Of a stretch of DNA of 64,000 bases, positions 1-11,858 are shown one piece after another. The translations under genes were made by a program, and so were the position numbers. Position 1 is the first letter of the stretch. Every line of letters starts with the position of its first letter. The notes below the pieces were generated by a model. That model did not search any database. It saw nothing but the letters and a program-made list of their open reading frames with translations, and had not been told where the DNA came from. Source of the DNA: Hyaloperonospora brassicae. Taxonomy: Eukaryota > Oomycota > Peronosporomycetes > Peronosporales > Peronosporaceae. The stretch covers positions 620,001-684,000 of the forward strand of contig CANTFL010001211.1 in NCBI GenBank assembly GCA_947650285.1, read 5' to 3'.

Positions 1-299
1 TTAATGACAGGTAAGCAGCTACTTGGTGGACTACATGCCGCTCGTGTGCTACCCGGATGACCTATTTACCGTTCGTAAATGGTGTATATCGTGATACGAT
101 ATTGTCATGTCCAAGAACATTTTGAGCGAGCTGACCTCGACGATTAAGGGTAAAATGGATTTTTGTACGATCATGTATATACGCTGTATCATGAGATTAA
201 GGACGAGCTAAAGTGTCTCGCCGATCTTGTTAATATTTACTTGTTGTTCTTCTTCTTTAGTGGTGAATTACTCATCATGTATACAATGGCGTGAAAAAT

Positions 300-2385
300 T
301 TAACATCTATGGGTACTGCGGGTTGATAATCTATCCGATGATGTTTGTAGTATGCGCAGGTGCTGGATCGAAAATGCGCCCGTCGGCTTGAAGTTGTCTG
401 TATCGTTACGGTGTATACTTAGATGATCAGCTTTGTGTAGCTTGCGCATGGACGTGAGGACGTTTTGTGCTCCGCGGGCCTTGATGTTGTGCTCGCCAAG
501 AAACGAAAGTAACTGCATTTCAGCGACATCGCCTAATTCCAACACATCTTCTCGATACTGCGGAGACTTCTCATCAAGCACGAAGCCATCAGCATAAAAC
601 AGTTTCATGAATGCAACGACAAGTTTGGCGGTGAGTTTAGTGTGCTTACTTGAGCTATCAAACGAATCCCAGAGGCGGGGTTCCTGGGTATACCAGAAGA
701 ACCAGACGTCCTTCAGGTTTGTTGACGAGCTCGCTCGGCGACGTTTGGCTGGTGGTTCTTTGCCTTTACCCTCAATTCTTTCATGTGTAGATTTTGGTTG
801 TGCTTTGTTATAGACCTCATCTTCAATCATCGAGACGCGAGATTCGAGCTTTTGGTTGACGCTGATTAACTGTTCAATCAATGAAGCTTGACGAAGATAT
901 ATTGGATGCTTTGTGATGTCGATCGTGCTGTCTGAAGCCTTGATGGGATTAGGTGGCACATTGTTCTTCGTGTAGCAGGTTAGATGTGAAGTCCAAGCTA
1001 GATTTTCGATGAAGGAGTAACCTTGCTGGATTACACACGCTTCCAAACGTGTGACTACAAGTCCGTCTTTCTTTAGCTGCTTCAACGATGGATAATGAAT
1101 CAGCAAATAAGCGATAAGCGTTTCAATCACTCTTTCGCTCACGTTGTATTGTGTATTATTGAGCCCTTGAGATGCATTGAAGAGCGCTGTCGCAACAGAT
1201 TGTACTTTTGTCTGCGTACCGGAGTCGAAGAAATCAAGTGACAGGAGAGATACGTCGGTATCGAGGTGTCGCCCACTCAAGACCCGGGCAACCTTATGGT
1301 CTACGGAAGCCGTAATAAAGACGTACGCGAAGGCCTTATTCGTCGCTGTCAAATTCCAGGCGCCTCGGTCGAAGAGATACTGTACACACAATCCAGCCCC
1401 ATTTGCATGCTGCGCCCCTCCGCGCCGAAAAGAGTGAGATGTCAAGCGCTCGGATACGCCAGCTTTTACAGCGACCCGATCAAGAACACGGTTGACGTAT
1501 CTATGTACACCAGGAGCGTTATCTGTGCCGTTCTCCTTCTTAGCAGCGGTGGATGATATATCATGTTAAGACACCACAGCCTCTGGATGATCGAGCAAGT
1601 CGATGAGCGGAGTTGTTGGAGCTAATATAGACTGTGATATAGGCATCTGCTCAGAAAGTTGACTCAGCAAGGATATAGTTGGCGATGAGTGGGTCACGAG
1701 GACGAGAGCTATGGCAAGCAGAGGACATGTGGTGAAGTCTTCGTCAGGGAAAAGGGAAACCCTTGCTCTTCAGAAGTTTTAATTCGGATAAATCGGACGA
1801 AGAATATGTCGCCCGAGCCGATAGACAGGTTTGCATTCCGCAGCATTGTAAGGTCCGATGCACGCCCAAAGAGGTACCAAAGCAAACACAACAGCGCCGC
1901 ATTTTGATAGTCAGCACTAGTAACCGCAGTTGAATACAGGTATTCCATCAGTTTCTTGAGAGCAGACTTTGTGCATGCTGGGGCCTTGTTTACAAACGAC
2001 CCTGACTCACGCTTCATGCAATGGTGTTCGAGTGTCTGTCCTTTCATGAGCATCTTCTTTTCAACCACTGCTCGATGCTGTGGGAACTGCTCCAGCAGCC
2101 AATTCTTGGCTTGTCGAAAGTACTGCATGAACGAGTGTCGAGCTAAGAGCTGTCCCTTTCGGCTTTCCTTGAACGCGAGATACATGCCAAACTTGTCCAT
2201 CACACCTTCAAGTGCGAGAGGTGCCCTCTCGCGCTGCATGCACTGTTGCTCCCTATTAACCTCCTCCTACTCGAGGAACTTTAAAAATGAGCTCGTTGCG
2301 TTCTCACGGTCACGCTTTGTGTTGTCAGGTGCTAGGTCGGTTAGAATCATCCTTAATGGAGATGTTAAAGCTGGGATGTTTTTGT
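300..2385 (-). pseudogene. Crypton tyrosine recombinase, broken
   Basis: Decayed tyrosine recombinase of the Crypton DNA-transposon class, read on the minus strand in pieces. The upstream piece (2385 to 1709) holds the core-binding part and the first catalytic arginine in GRASDL. The downstream piece (about 1560 to 300) holds HSFRRGGAQHANG (the HxxR box) and then RGAWNLTATNKAFAYVF, with the presumed nucleophile tyrosine. The C-terminal half has a basic KRRR patch and a WFFWYTQEPRLWDS segment that could be a GCR1_C-like DNA-binding domain; this is inference. An in-frame TAG lies near 2266, and the frame breaks between about 1560 and 1709, so no intact recombinase can be made. Family knowledge: Cryptons move by recombination and lack terminal inverted repeats, so exact element ends cannot be set here. 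Confidence 0.75.
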
Positions 2386-3796
2386 AAAATATGCGATTGA
2401 GTTACCTTTTGTCGGAGATGTCAAGCTTGAGTTTTTTTAAATATGCGAATAAATTAATGTTTGTATAGTGATAATCATAACAGCACTGTTCTCTCCGACC
2501 TGATACGTTGGAGAGGTAGCTGAGAGAGCTTTACTTCTCCATCTGCTCTCTGATTGGATATGATTTTGCCTCTGTGCAATTTGACTCCCCAAAAAAGAGT
2601 TTTATATCACTAGACTCACACTATTGGTCAATACATTCAATACGGTATTCAAGTGCGGTCGGAGATTTAATGGTATTTATTCACACCACGAAGATTCCGA
2701 CGTTTGTTTGTTCCGACAAAATAATGACAAATAAATTATGTCCTCTATCAAGGAAGGCTTCACTATAAGGGGAGATATTAATTTGGACGCCAAAAGCCTA
2801 TTCACTGTATTCGGTTTTGGCCTGTATTGGAACTCAGTACAGACCGTGCTTCACAAGCTTGAGAGGTACAATCCTCTCTGGCCGCTGCTACAGGAAGAGC
2901 CTAATACCGGGCAAGTACGAAGCCCTTCCTGTGGTTGCTATCGGCAGCTAGTACAACGACGTACGAGTAAAGGGTACGTTCTTTGTTATGACTTCTTTAA
3001 TTATAATATACGAGACTAATTGTCAGGCATGTACGTGCGGGACATTTCGCTCGTAGGCCGATAACACCATCCTTCAAAACCATTGAGTCTCTCAATCGAC
3101 GGACTTAGCTACAAAGATAATGCAGGTGCCCGTGTGGTAAGTCGAATACTAGATAGTCGAAGCGTTGGCAGGTTCAATCTGACGTTATTGTTTCTGTTTT
3201 GTTCCTCTCTCTCTTGTGAGATCTGACTTTATTGTTGATGGTTTCTTCTCTTTCTTGTGCATTCTGACGCTATTGTTGCACTTCTAAGTAAGATGTATAA
3301 GTATTCATGAAAGGATCGAAGGGCAATCCTAACAGACGAATACAGTGAAACGAATAGCAGTGATGCTTATTGACTTTTTCTTCTAGACGTATACTGACAA
3401 GAAAAAATGATAATTTTACAATTCGATGCATGTAACATTGACTTAACCAGCTTCCACTGCGGCGAGTTGGCTATCAGTAGACGACTCTATGGTGTCAAGA
3501 AACGCCTCGGGCGCGTCCTTTGACTTCTTTAGCGAGAAAAATATGCTCGCGATGTTTGTGGAACCAGGGACCATTTGCCTTCGATCGCTGTCCAAAAGCA
3601 AATTCTGCAGACCTTGATCATTTCCGTGCAAGAAATTGCGATTCTCAAGTCGCTGTACTACTCTTTAACCACAAATACGTGAATCGGCTACTCTTGGACT
3701 CATTTTTTGTCAAATGCGACGACTGCATGCGCGATAAATCAGTCCCGCTACTCAAAGTACTGTCTGATAAACAAACCGACGGGATTATACAGCTAT
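2386..3796. other. Gene-free stretch between Crypton relic and LTR array
   Basis: AT-richer spacer with only short unrelated reading frames on both strands. A minus-strand frame at 3443-3631 shows no motif I recognise. No RNA gene or inverted-repeat ends seen. Confidence 0.5.
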
Positions 3797-4891
3797 TATG
3801 GCAGAGCGATTACTAGAGGACCGTTGAGTTAGGATTGAGAGTCCAAAGGTCGCCAGCGTCAGTTAAGTTTTGACAGGACTCGGATTGGAGGATACGAGCT
3901 GGGACGGGAGGCTCACGATCGTGTACTTGAACGTACATATCTCTATATGTTGGTGGCAAGGAAGGAATATGTGGTTTACAATAGTATGATTACCTGATAC
4001 AAAAAGAATCTTACGAGAGATAGCGAGATTAACCAGACATCGCGATCCCAAACAGGCATCACGATCCCAACCAGAGATCACGAGACCACCCAGAGATTGC
4101 GGGATCACCCAGAGATCGCGATCCCGACCATAGAACACAAGAACACCCAGAGATCGCGAAATCACCCAGATATCGCGAGCCTGGAGTCAGCTGCGTACAA
4201 GTCGGATGTGAACCACGCCAAGGTTCAAGAGAGAGCTTACTGGGTGTAAGCCACATAGGTACATGGGGACGATCTTCTGGACAGGAGACGCGTGGCCCAG
4301 AAGTTCGTAATGCAGATATGCCTAGCGATGTGTTATTTTTTTAGGTTTGATTGGTTAACATTAAACAGAGTTCAATTTTCTTCTAGGTACATGTGTCGAC
4401 TTCTCTTCCGGGTTGGATCATTGGCCACCCGACGTCAAGAAAAGATACATACTTAAATCAAGTGATATCCCTCGATATTTTGGCCAGGGATCGATGTCTC
4501 TCAACGGAGAACCCAACTGCGATTGGACGCAGCAAACAATTAAAGGCAAAGAGTACAATATCGTGAGACGGCTCAAGTGGACAGAAGGCTCGCGAATCAA
4601 GTATCTACGTTGTACATGGCGATCTCGTAGAGATCAAGTTGACTCATATCGAACACCTTACCAGTACACCCGCAATCGCGTGAAGGTTCCCACGCGATAT
4701 CCCGATCCTAAACAAGGTCAAGTTTTCCATCGACTCAAGTTCACCTAGAAGTTTGCCTGCCCTATCGACGGGTACACAAGTTGATCAAAGGTTACGAAAC
4801 GTAATCGGAGTACCCCCTCCGTTATTCGGTCGTCCGGGCGCCAGTGGTGAGTTTGGATCGACTCCTCAAACTAGCGGTCGCCACTCCATCA
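3797..4891 (+). repeat. LTR-like block A, copy 1
   Basis: 1095 bp direct repeat. Copies 2 and 3 begin TGTGGCAG; here the start reads TATGGCAG. It ends CCATCA, so the TG...CA ends are intact only in the later copies. Positions 4030-4180 hold a degenerate short tandem motif resembling CCCAGAGATCGCG. The first ~100 bp differ from the other copies at many positions. Confidence 0.6.
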
Positions 4892-4894
4892 CAT

Positions 4895-4917
4895 TGATGC
4901 GCGTGACCGGATTCGAA
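4895..4917 (+). other. Putative tRNA primer-binding site, unit 1
   Basis: Three bases after LTR 1. The sequence is TGATGCGCGTGACCGGATTC followed by GAA, and its complement looks like a tRNA 3' end: T-loop TTCGAAT, a five-base T-stem arm, a seven-base acceptor arm CACGCGC, a discriminator base, then TCA where CCA is expected. The match to a tRNA layout is inferred; the donor tRNA is not identified. Confidence 0.4.
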
Positions 4918-5229
4918 AGAGGGATATCACCGTGAGTTTCTTGTACAGGATGTCAAGATTGATACTAAACCCGGGATTTAAGCGTCAGATGCAGATTGAT
5001 CGCCGCAGACGCGCGAAATGAAAGGACCCTTTGATCGTCAGAGTTTTGGAAAGGGCTCTGATAACATAAAAATTGAAGAGGAGGATCGATCGCTTGGTCC
5101 GGGGAGAAACCTAGATCAGCTCCTGAGGTCTCTACGGGCACCATAGCGCATTGTTATGCAAAGCTGAATTTGCAGAGTCCAAACTTTTCACTTTAGATTG
5201 TACAAGGTACATCCAAGAACAATCATGTG

Positions 5230-5637
5230 ATGTTGAAGAATAAAGAGTTTAAGGTGGCAAGAACACTGAAAGCAGCGTTTAAACTTGAGCAACGCGATCG
5301 CGCTACAAAAGTAGCGGGTCGGCCGATCACGTTCGTGGAAGACGAAGTGACGACGGAAGGTTGGCTATTGAATCTAGTAACGGAAGAATACCATTGTAAG
5401 ACACTCAAGTCGCTGTTATCAAGCGACCCGGTGCTACAAATATTGAGACCCAAGCTGATCGGGAAGATTCAACTTCCGATCTTAGCTCCAGCAACAGAAA
5501 TCAAATACACTGGAAGGGATCAGCTGAATTATTCAGATGCTACGGGATGCAGGATTCGTCGCGGAGGTGTTCGACGCAAAGCAACTACTAGGTTGTTAAC
5601 GAGATCAGGTGGTCAGAGTGTGTCGATCGTTGTATGA
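5230..5637 (+). CDS. Unknown 135-residue ORF of the LTR array, unit 1
   Basis: Open frame of 135 codons from ATG 5230 in the inner region. It is basic and begins MLKNKEF. I recognise no gag, protease or polymerase motif. Its twin in unit 2 encodes the same protein, but the units are so similar that this says little about selection. It could be a small gag-like remnant or a chance frame. Confidence 0.25.
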   Translation: MLKNKEFKVARTLKAAFKLEQRDRATKVAGRPITFVEDEVTTEGWLLNLVTEEYHCKTLKSLLSSDPVLQILRPKLIGKIQLPILAPATEIKYTGRDQLNYSDATGCRIRRGGVRRKATTRLLTRSGGQSVSIVV

Positions 5638-6212
5638 AGTGCTAGTTTCATAAACGGGGGAATACAAGTAAGAAGATCAAGTGTGGAGAAGCGCAGATGA
5701 ACAATGATGGAAAGTGTGGATCGTGCCGACCTCATTAAGGTTGAAATCGATCCGATTGGTAGCGTGTGCTCGGAGATAGACCCGTTGGCACGAATGATGG
5801 GATCACACAATTGAGTGACATTAAACGACGGTTGAAATTATGCGGATTGGTCTACCTAACGGTCAAGAAGGAGTATAGTCAAGGATCGAGGACTGACCGA
5901 TCACGATCCGCGATCAAGGGCTTGGATCACCAAGTTACAAGGACTGGATCGCTCAAGGGGTGAACATCAACTGGAGTACTGGATCGCTAACGACAATGGA
6001 AGAGAGGTGAATATGGAAGCATTCTGGAGGAGTGGATCGTCAAGATCATCAAAGATGCGAGGTCTCAGTAGTGACGGCGATCCAAGGTGGGTGCCCGATC
6101 AGAGACTCGAGAGATTGATCACGATCCTTCCTGGGTGTGTAACGCTTGATTGTGTGGGCACATAATTGTGTGGACACATAATTGATGTGGACCACATACC
6201 GTGATACACTAT

Positions 6213-6272
6213 GAAGCGATCCACTACCGAGCGATCCACTACCGAGCGATCCACTACCGAGCAATCCGCTAT
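6213..6272 (+). repeat. 15 bp minisatellite in unit 1
   Basis: Four head-to-tail copies of a 15 bp motif close to GAGCGATCCACTACC; the last is imperfect. Just upstream are two copies of a TGTGGGCACATAATT-like motif (about 6160-6184). Confidence 0.8.
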
Positions 6273-6357
6273 GGAGTATCTGTTGTGGACCACGTGATCC
6301 ACGAGGTGAATTACATAGACAAGCGATACGCAACAGTGATCTAGCGAACAGATAGTC

Positions 6358-6933
6358 ACGTCATAGGTTTTGGATTTTGGTTGACATTAAACAAAATTGA
6401 ATTTGCAACGAAAGACACGCGTCGACTTCTCCCGAACAGGAACTTTGTACTCCCGTTGAATAGGGAGTCACCCGCGTATCTACAAGCTTTTCCATTGGAT
6501 TTTTTGGCCAGGTGGAACATCGGTTCTCACCCCCAACTGCGATCGGACGCAGTGAACCTAATGGTTAAGGTTCAAGATCGCGAAACGGCTCAAGTGGTCA
6601 GATGGCTCGCGGATCAAGCATCACCCTTAAATACAGGCAAATGTGGTAGAGCGCCCAAGTGTGCTTGCGATCGAGTGAATAATTTCCACTCGATCCACCC
6701 CACGTTTGACCGGGTGAAGAATTTCCACCCGATCAACCCCTATCCCCAAAACGGTCAAGTTCAGCTTCAGCTCAAGTCCACCAAGAATAGCGCAACCCGC
6801 CCCACCGACGGGTACACAAGGTGAGTAATAAAACAAAGAGCATGCAATCGGGGTACCCCTTCCGTTAATCGGTCGTCTGGGCGCCAGTGGAGAGTCGGGA
6901 CCACAAGGAAATTTTGATCATTACTCCACCACA
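6358..6933 (+). repeat. Diverged LTR-like block B, unit 1
   Basis: This stretch is a diverged copy of the right half of LTR block A (about 4335-4891). Shared landmarks in the same order are TTGACATTAAACA/TTAACATTAAACA, GTCGACTTCTC, CGACGGGTACACAAG, a TCGG(G/A)GTACCCC-like run, CGGTCGTC(T/C)GGGCGCCAGTGG, and an ACTCCAxCAcA end. Each 4.53 kb unit is therefore itself built from two related LTR-like blocks. Where block B begins on the left is not clear. Confidence 0.6.
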
Positions 6934-7329
6934 CATTCTCCCTAAGTCACCAACTAGTTTCGATCGAAGAGCAGATATCGAGGATCTTCTGACTCTCTTT
7001 AGGACGGGCCGGGTCTGTAAGAGCATGGACTCGCGCGTACACTTACCGCTTGGCAAAGCGAGATCGGAAGCTTTGGGTGCAAAGCAGCCCCGGAGATAAA
7101 TTTGGTCGAAGCCACTGGGGTCGTGATCGGTACAGGATCTCCGGTCACTAACGACGCCATTCGATCTCGCAACGTGTGATGCTTTTGAGTAGAGTGATCC
7201 CGTTCGGCAGCCAGATTGTACATCTCGAGATGCAGATAAGTGAGAACGGAGTCGCGATCCATCAAAATGCGATGCAACCGTTCACGCTTGGAAGACTGGT
7301 CATCAACATTTGACCGCTCCTAAGCAACT

Positions 7330-8296
7330 CAACTTGAAATTCCCCGATGCGTTCAACACTGCAACGAAGCTTGTCTTTGTATTGGGCGTACGCTTTCTTG
7401 TACTGCTGTCTTTTTTCAGCACTCGGACGAGGCGATCCAAAATCGCATTACGCTCAGCTACCAAGCGATATCCTGCCTCATCTATTTGGTTACGAATCCC
7501 GGTGATCTCGCGGATGGACTTCTCTTGCGCGACGTGACGCTTTTAGATGGCCACCAGAGGTTTCTTTTTCAAGTGTGCGATTTCGGAGGCTCGATCTTGG
7601 AATTTGGCTTGGAGTTTGGCCATCTCTGTCAAAACGTCTTCGACCGCAGTGACTCATTTTCGAATAGCGCGCGCTGATTATCGTACTTGCCTTGAATAAA
7701 TTGGACGTAGGGAGATGCGGAGGTGTAGATCTTCTGGATGGTTTCTTTCAGATAGCGCTTGCGGAAAATCTGCCGAGCTAACGCGATTTCCATGTCGCCA
7801 TAGCGGTCCATGTTTCTTATTGCTGATCCAGTTAAGGAAAGAGAGATTTCATAACTTCTTTCAACGATTCACGGTCTACCGTAGAAGACAACCCCACGCG
7901 GAATCTGAGAAGCGAAACGGGCTTTCTCGGTCGAGAACATAGAACGTTGTTGTCGGGCACGGGAATATCCGGAGCGAAGATCGGAGACGAACTTGCGATA
8001 GAGATCGAATCGGGATACTCGTCGATCAAGTACTTTCAGATGACCAAGGCGGTGACCACTGAATGATCAAGATCGCCCAAAACCAGCGTAGAAGCGTCCG
8101 AACAGACAGGACTGAAGATAACCGTGGCGACGACATCTGCCGCGAGTGTATCTGGCTGCAATTCGGGGACGTCCGATCTCATGTTGGATGGGTGGGTGAG
8201 ATCCGATGTAGCATGATTAGCCATAATGAAGTTCAAAAGAAGCCTGAAACGGCATACTGCCGTCAAGATGCCAAGGATGCACAACAAGATCGACAA
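7330..8296 (-). pseudogene. Antisense coiled-coil reading frame of the array, unit 1
   Basis: Read on the minus strand, a protein-like sequence runs from 8296 to about 7330 in pieces. The N-terminal part is Asp/Ser-rich, with a stop near 8036. A middle helix-rich part (7811-7629) includes DRYGDMEIALARQIF. A Lys/Arg/Glu-rich heptad-like part (about 7640-7330) includes EITGIRNQIDEAGYRLVAER. At least one in-frame stop and two frame changes break it. It lies antisense to the presumed element orientation and just upstream of the next LTR. That is the same relative position as the intact antisense ORF of the Ty3 element at 60024-61631. Homology between the two is only suspected from layout and coiled-coil character. 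Confidence 0.35.
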
Positions 8297-8326
8297 TGTT
8301 TGTCGACTAACGGTACAGGAGACGAT

Positions 8327-9421
8327 TGTGGCAGAGCGATTACGAGAGGACCGTTGAGTTAGGATTGAGAGTCCACAGGTCGCTAGCGTCAGTTAAGTTT
8401 TAGGAGGATTCTGTTTGTAGGATATGAGCTGGGACGGGAGGCTCACGATCGTGTACTTAAACGTACCGATCTCTATATGTTGGTGGCAAGGAAGGAATAT
8501 GTGGTTTACAATAGTATGATTACCTGATACAAAAAGAATCTTACGAGAGATAGCGAGATTAACCAGACATCGCGATCCCAAACAGGCATCACGATCCCAA
8601 CCAGAGATCACGAGACCACTCAGAGATTGCGGGATCACCCAGAGATCGCGATCCCGACCATAGAACACAAGAACACCCAGAGATCGCGAAATCACCCAGA
8701 TATCGCGAGCCTGGAGTCAGCTGCGTACAAGTCGGATGTGAACCACGCCAAGGTTCAAGAGAGAGCTTACTGGGTGTAAGCCACATAGGTACATGGGGAC
8801 GATCTTCTGGACAGGAGACGCGTGGCCCAGAAGTTCGTAATGCAGATATGCCTAGCGATGTGTAATTTTTTTAGGTTTGATTGGTTAACATTAAACAGAG
8901 TTCAATTTTCTTCTAGGTACATGTGTCGACTTCTCTTCCGGGTTGGATCATTGGCCACCCGACGTCAAGAAAAGATACATACTTAAATCAAGTGATATCC
9001 CTCGATATTTTGGCCAGGGATCGATGTCTCTCAACGGAGAACCCAACTGCGATTGGACGCAGCAAACAATTAAAGGCAAAGAGTACAATATCGTGAGACG
9101 GCTCAAGTGGACAGAAGGCTCGCGAATCAAGTATCTACGTTGTACATGGCGATCTCGTAGAGATCAAGTTGACTCATATCGAGCACCTTACCAGTACACC
9201 CGCAATCGCGTGAAGGTTCCCACGCGATATCCCGATCCTAAACAAGGTCAAGTTTTCCATCGACTCAAGTTCACCTGGAAGATTGCCTGCCCTATCGACG
9301 GGTACACAAGTTGATCAAAGGTTACGAAACGTAATCGGAGTACCCCCTCCGTTATTCGGTCGTCCGGGCGCCAGTGGTGAGTTTGGATCGACTCCTCAAA
9401 CTAGCGGTCGCCACTCCATCA
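8327..9421 (+). repeat. LTR-like block A, copy 2
   Basis: 1095 bp, TGTGGCAG at the start and CCATCA at the end, same length as copies 1 and 3. It is the shared middle LTR of the array and is followed by the same putative primer-binding site as copy 1. Confidence 0.65.
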
Positions 9422-9424
9422 CAT

Positions 9425-9447
9425 TGATGCGCGTGACCGGATTCGAA
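9425..9447 (+). other. Putative tRNA primer-binding site, unit 2
   Basis: Same sequence and same three-base spacing after LTR copy 2 as at 4895. Its conservation here reflects the recent tandem duplication. Confidence 0.4.
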
Positions 9448-9759
9448 AGAGGGATATCACCGTGAGTTTCTTGTACAGGATGTCAAGATTGATACTAAAC
9501 CCGGGATTTAAGCGTCAGATGCAGATTGATCGCCGCAGACGCGCGAAATGAAAGGACCCTTTGATCGTCAGAGTTTTGGAAAGGGCTCTGATAACATAAA
9601 AATTGAAGAGGAGGATCGATCGCTTGGTCCGGGGAGAAACCTAGATCAGCTCCTGAGGTCTCTACTGGCACCATAGCGCATTGTTATGCAAAGCTGAATT
9701 TGCAGAGTCCAAACTTTTCACTTTAGATTGTACAAGGTACATCCAAGAACAATCATGTG

Positions 9760-10167
9760 ATGCTGAAGAATAAAGAGTTTAAGGTGGCAAGAACACTGAA
9801 AGCAGCGTTTAAACTTGAGCAACGCGATCGCGCTACAAAAGTAGCGGGTCGGCCGATCACGTTCGTGGAAGACGAAGTGACGACGGAAGGTTGGCTATTG
9901 AATCTAGTAACGGAAGAATACCATTGTAAGACACTCAAGTCGCTGTTATCAAGCGACCCGGTGCTACAAATATTGAGACCCAAGCTGATCGGGAAGATTC
10001 AACTTCCGATCTTAGCTCCAGCAACAGAAATCAAATACACTGGAAGGGATCAGCTAAATTATTCAGATGCTACGGGATGCAGGATTCGTCGCGGAGGTGT
10101 TCGACGCAAAGCAACTACTAGGTTGTTAACGAGATCAGGTGGTCAGAGTGTGTCGATCGTTGTATGA
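9760..10167 (+). CDS. Unknown 135-residue ORF of the LTR array, unit 2
   Basis: Second copy of the frame at 5230-5637 with the same predicted protein. No family recognised. Confidence 0.25.
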   Translation: MLKNKEFKVARTLKAAFKLEQRDRATKVAGRPITFVEDEVTTEGWLLNLVTEEYHCKTLKSLLSSDPVLQILRPKLIGKIQLPILAPATEIKYTGRDQLNYSDATGCRIRRGGVRRKATTRLLTRSGGQSVSIVV

Positions 10168-10742
10168 AGTGCTAGTTTCATAAACGGGGGAATACAAGTA
10201 AGAAGATCAAGTGTGGAGAAGCGCAGAGGAACAATGATAGAAAGTGTGGATCGTGCCGACCTCATTAAGGTTGAAATCGATCCGATTGGTAGCGTGCGCT
10301 CGGAGATAGACCCGTTGGCACGAATGATGGGATCACACAATTGAGCGACATTAAACGACGGTTGAAATTATGCGGATTGGTCTACCTAACGGTCAAGAAG
10401 GAGTATAGTCAAGGATCGAGGACTGACCGATCACGATCCGCGATCAAGGGCTTGGATCACCAAGTTACAAGGACTGGATCGCTCAAGGGGTGAACATCAA
10501 CTGGAGTACTGGATCGCTAACGACAATGGAAGAGAGGTGAATATGGAAGCATTCTGGAGGAGTGGATCGTCAAGATCATCAAAGATGCGAGGTCTCAGTA
10601 GTGACGGCGATCCAAGGTGGGTGCCCGATCAGAGACTCGAGAGATTGATCACGATCCTTCCTGGGTGTGTAACGCTTGATTGTGTGGGCACATAATTGTG
10701 TGGACACATAATTGATGTGGACCACATACCGTGATACACTAT

Positions 10743-10802
10743 GAAGCGATCCACTACCGAGCGATCCACTACCGAGCGATCCACTACCGAGCAATCCGCT
10801 AT
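10743..10802 (+). repeat. 15 bp minisatellite in unit 2
   Basis: Same four-copy 15 bp array as at 6213-6272, carried along by the unit duplication. Confidence 0.8.
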
Positions 10803-10887
10803 GGAGTATCTGTTGTGGACCACGTGATCCACGAGGTGAATTACATAGACAAGCGATACGCAACAGTGATCTAGCGAACAGATAGTC

Positions 10888-11462
10888 ACGTCATAGGTTT
10901 TGGATTTTGGTTGACATTAAACAAAATTGAATTTGCAACGAAATACACGCGTCGACTTCTCCCGAACAGGAACTTTGTACTCCCGTTGAATAGGGAGTCA
11001 CCCGCGTATCTACAAGCTTTGCCATTGGATTTTTTGGCCAGGTGGAACATCAGTTCTCACCCCCAACTGCTATCGGACGCAGTGAACCTAATGGTTAAGG
11101 TTCAAGATCGCGAAACGGTTCAAGTGGTCAGAAGGCTCGCGGATCAAGCATCACCCTTAAATATAGGCAAATGTGGTAGAGCGCCCAAGTGTGCTTGCGA
11201 TCGAGTGAATAATTTCCACTCGATCCACCCCACGTTTGACCGGGTGAAGAATTTCCACCCGATCAACCCCTATCCCCAAACGGTCAAGTTCAGCTTCAGC
11301 TCAAGTCCACCAAGAATAGCGCAACCCGCCCCACCGACGGGTACACAAGGTGAGTAATAAAACAAAGAGCATGCAATCGGGGTACCCCTTCCGTTAATCG
11401 GTCGTCTGGGCGCCAGTGGAGAGTCGGGACCACAAGGAAATTTTGATCATTACTCCACCACA
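10888..11462 (+). repeat. Diverged LTR-like block B, unit 2
   Basis: Second copy of block B, matching 6358-6933 apart from scattered substitutions and one missing A in the run near 11279. Confidence 0.6.
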
Positions 11463-11858
11463 CATTCTCCCTAAGTCACCAACTGGTTTCGATCGAGGAG
11501 CAGATATCGAGGATCTTCTGACTCTCTTTAGGACGGGCCGGGTCTGTAAGAGCATGGACTCGCGCGTACACTTACCGCTTGGCAAAGCGAGATCGGAAGC
11601 TTTGGGTGCAAAGCAGCCCCGGAGATAAATTTGGTCGAAGCCACTGGGGTCGTGATCGGTACAGGATCTCCGGTCACCAACGACGCCATTCGATCTCGCA
11701 ACGTGTGATGCTTTTGAGTATAGTGATCCCGTTCGGCATCCAGATTGTACATCTCGAGATGCAGATAAGTGAGAACGGAGTCGCGATCCATCAAAATGCG
11801 ATGCAACCGTTCACGCTTGGAAGACTGGTCATCAACATTTGACCGCTCCTAAGCAACT

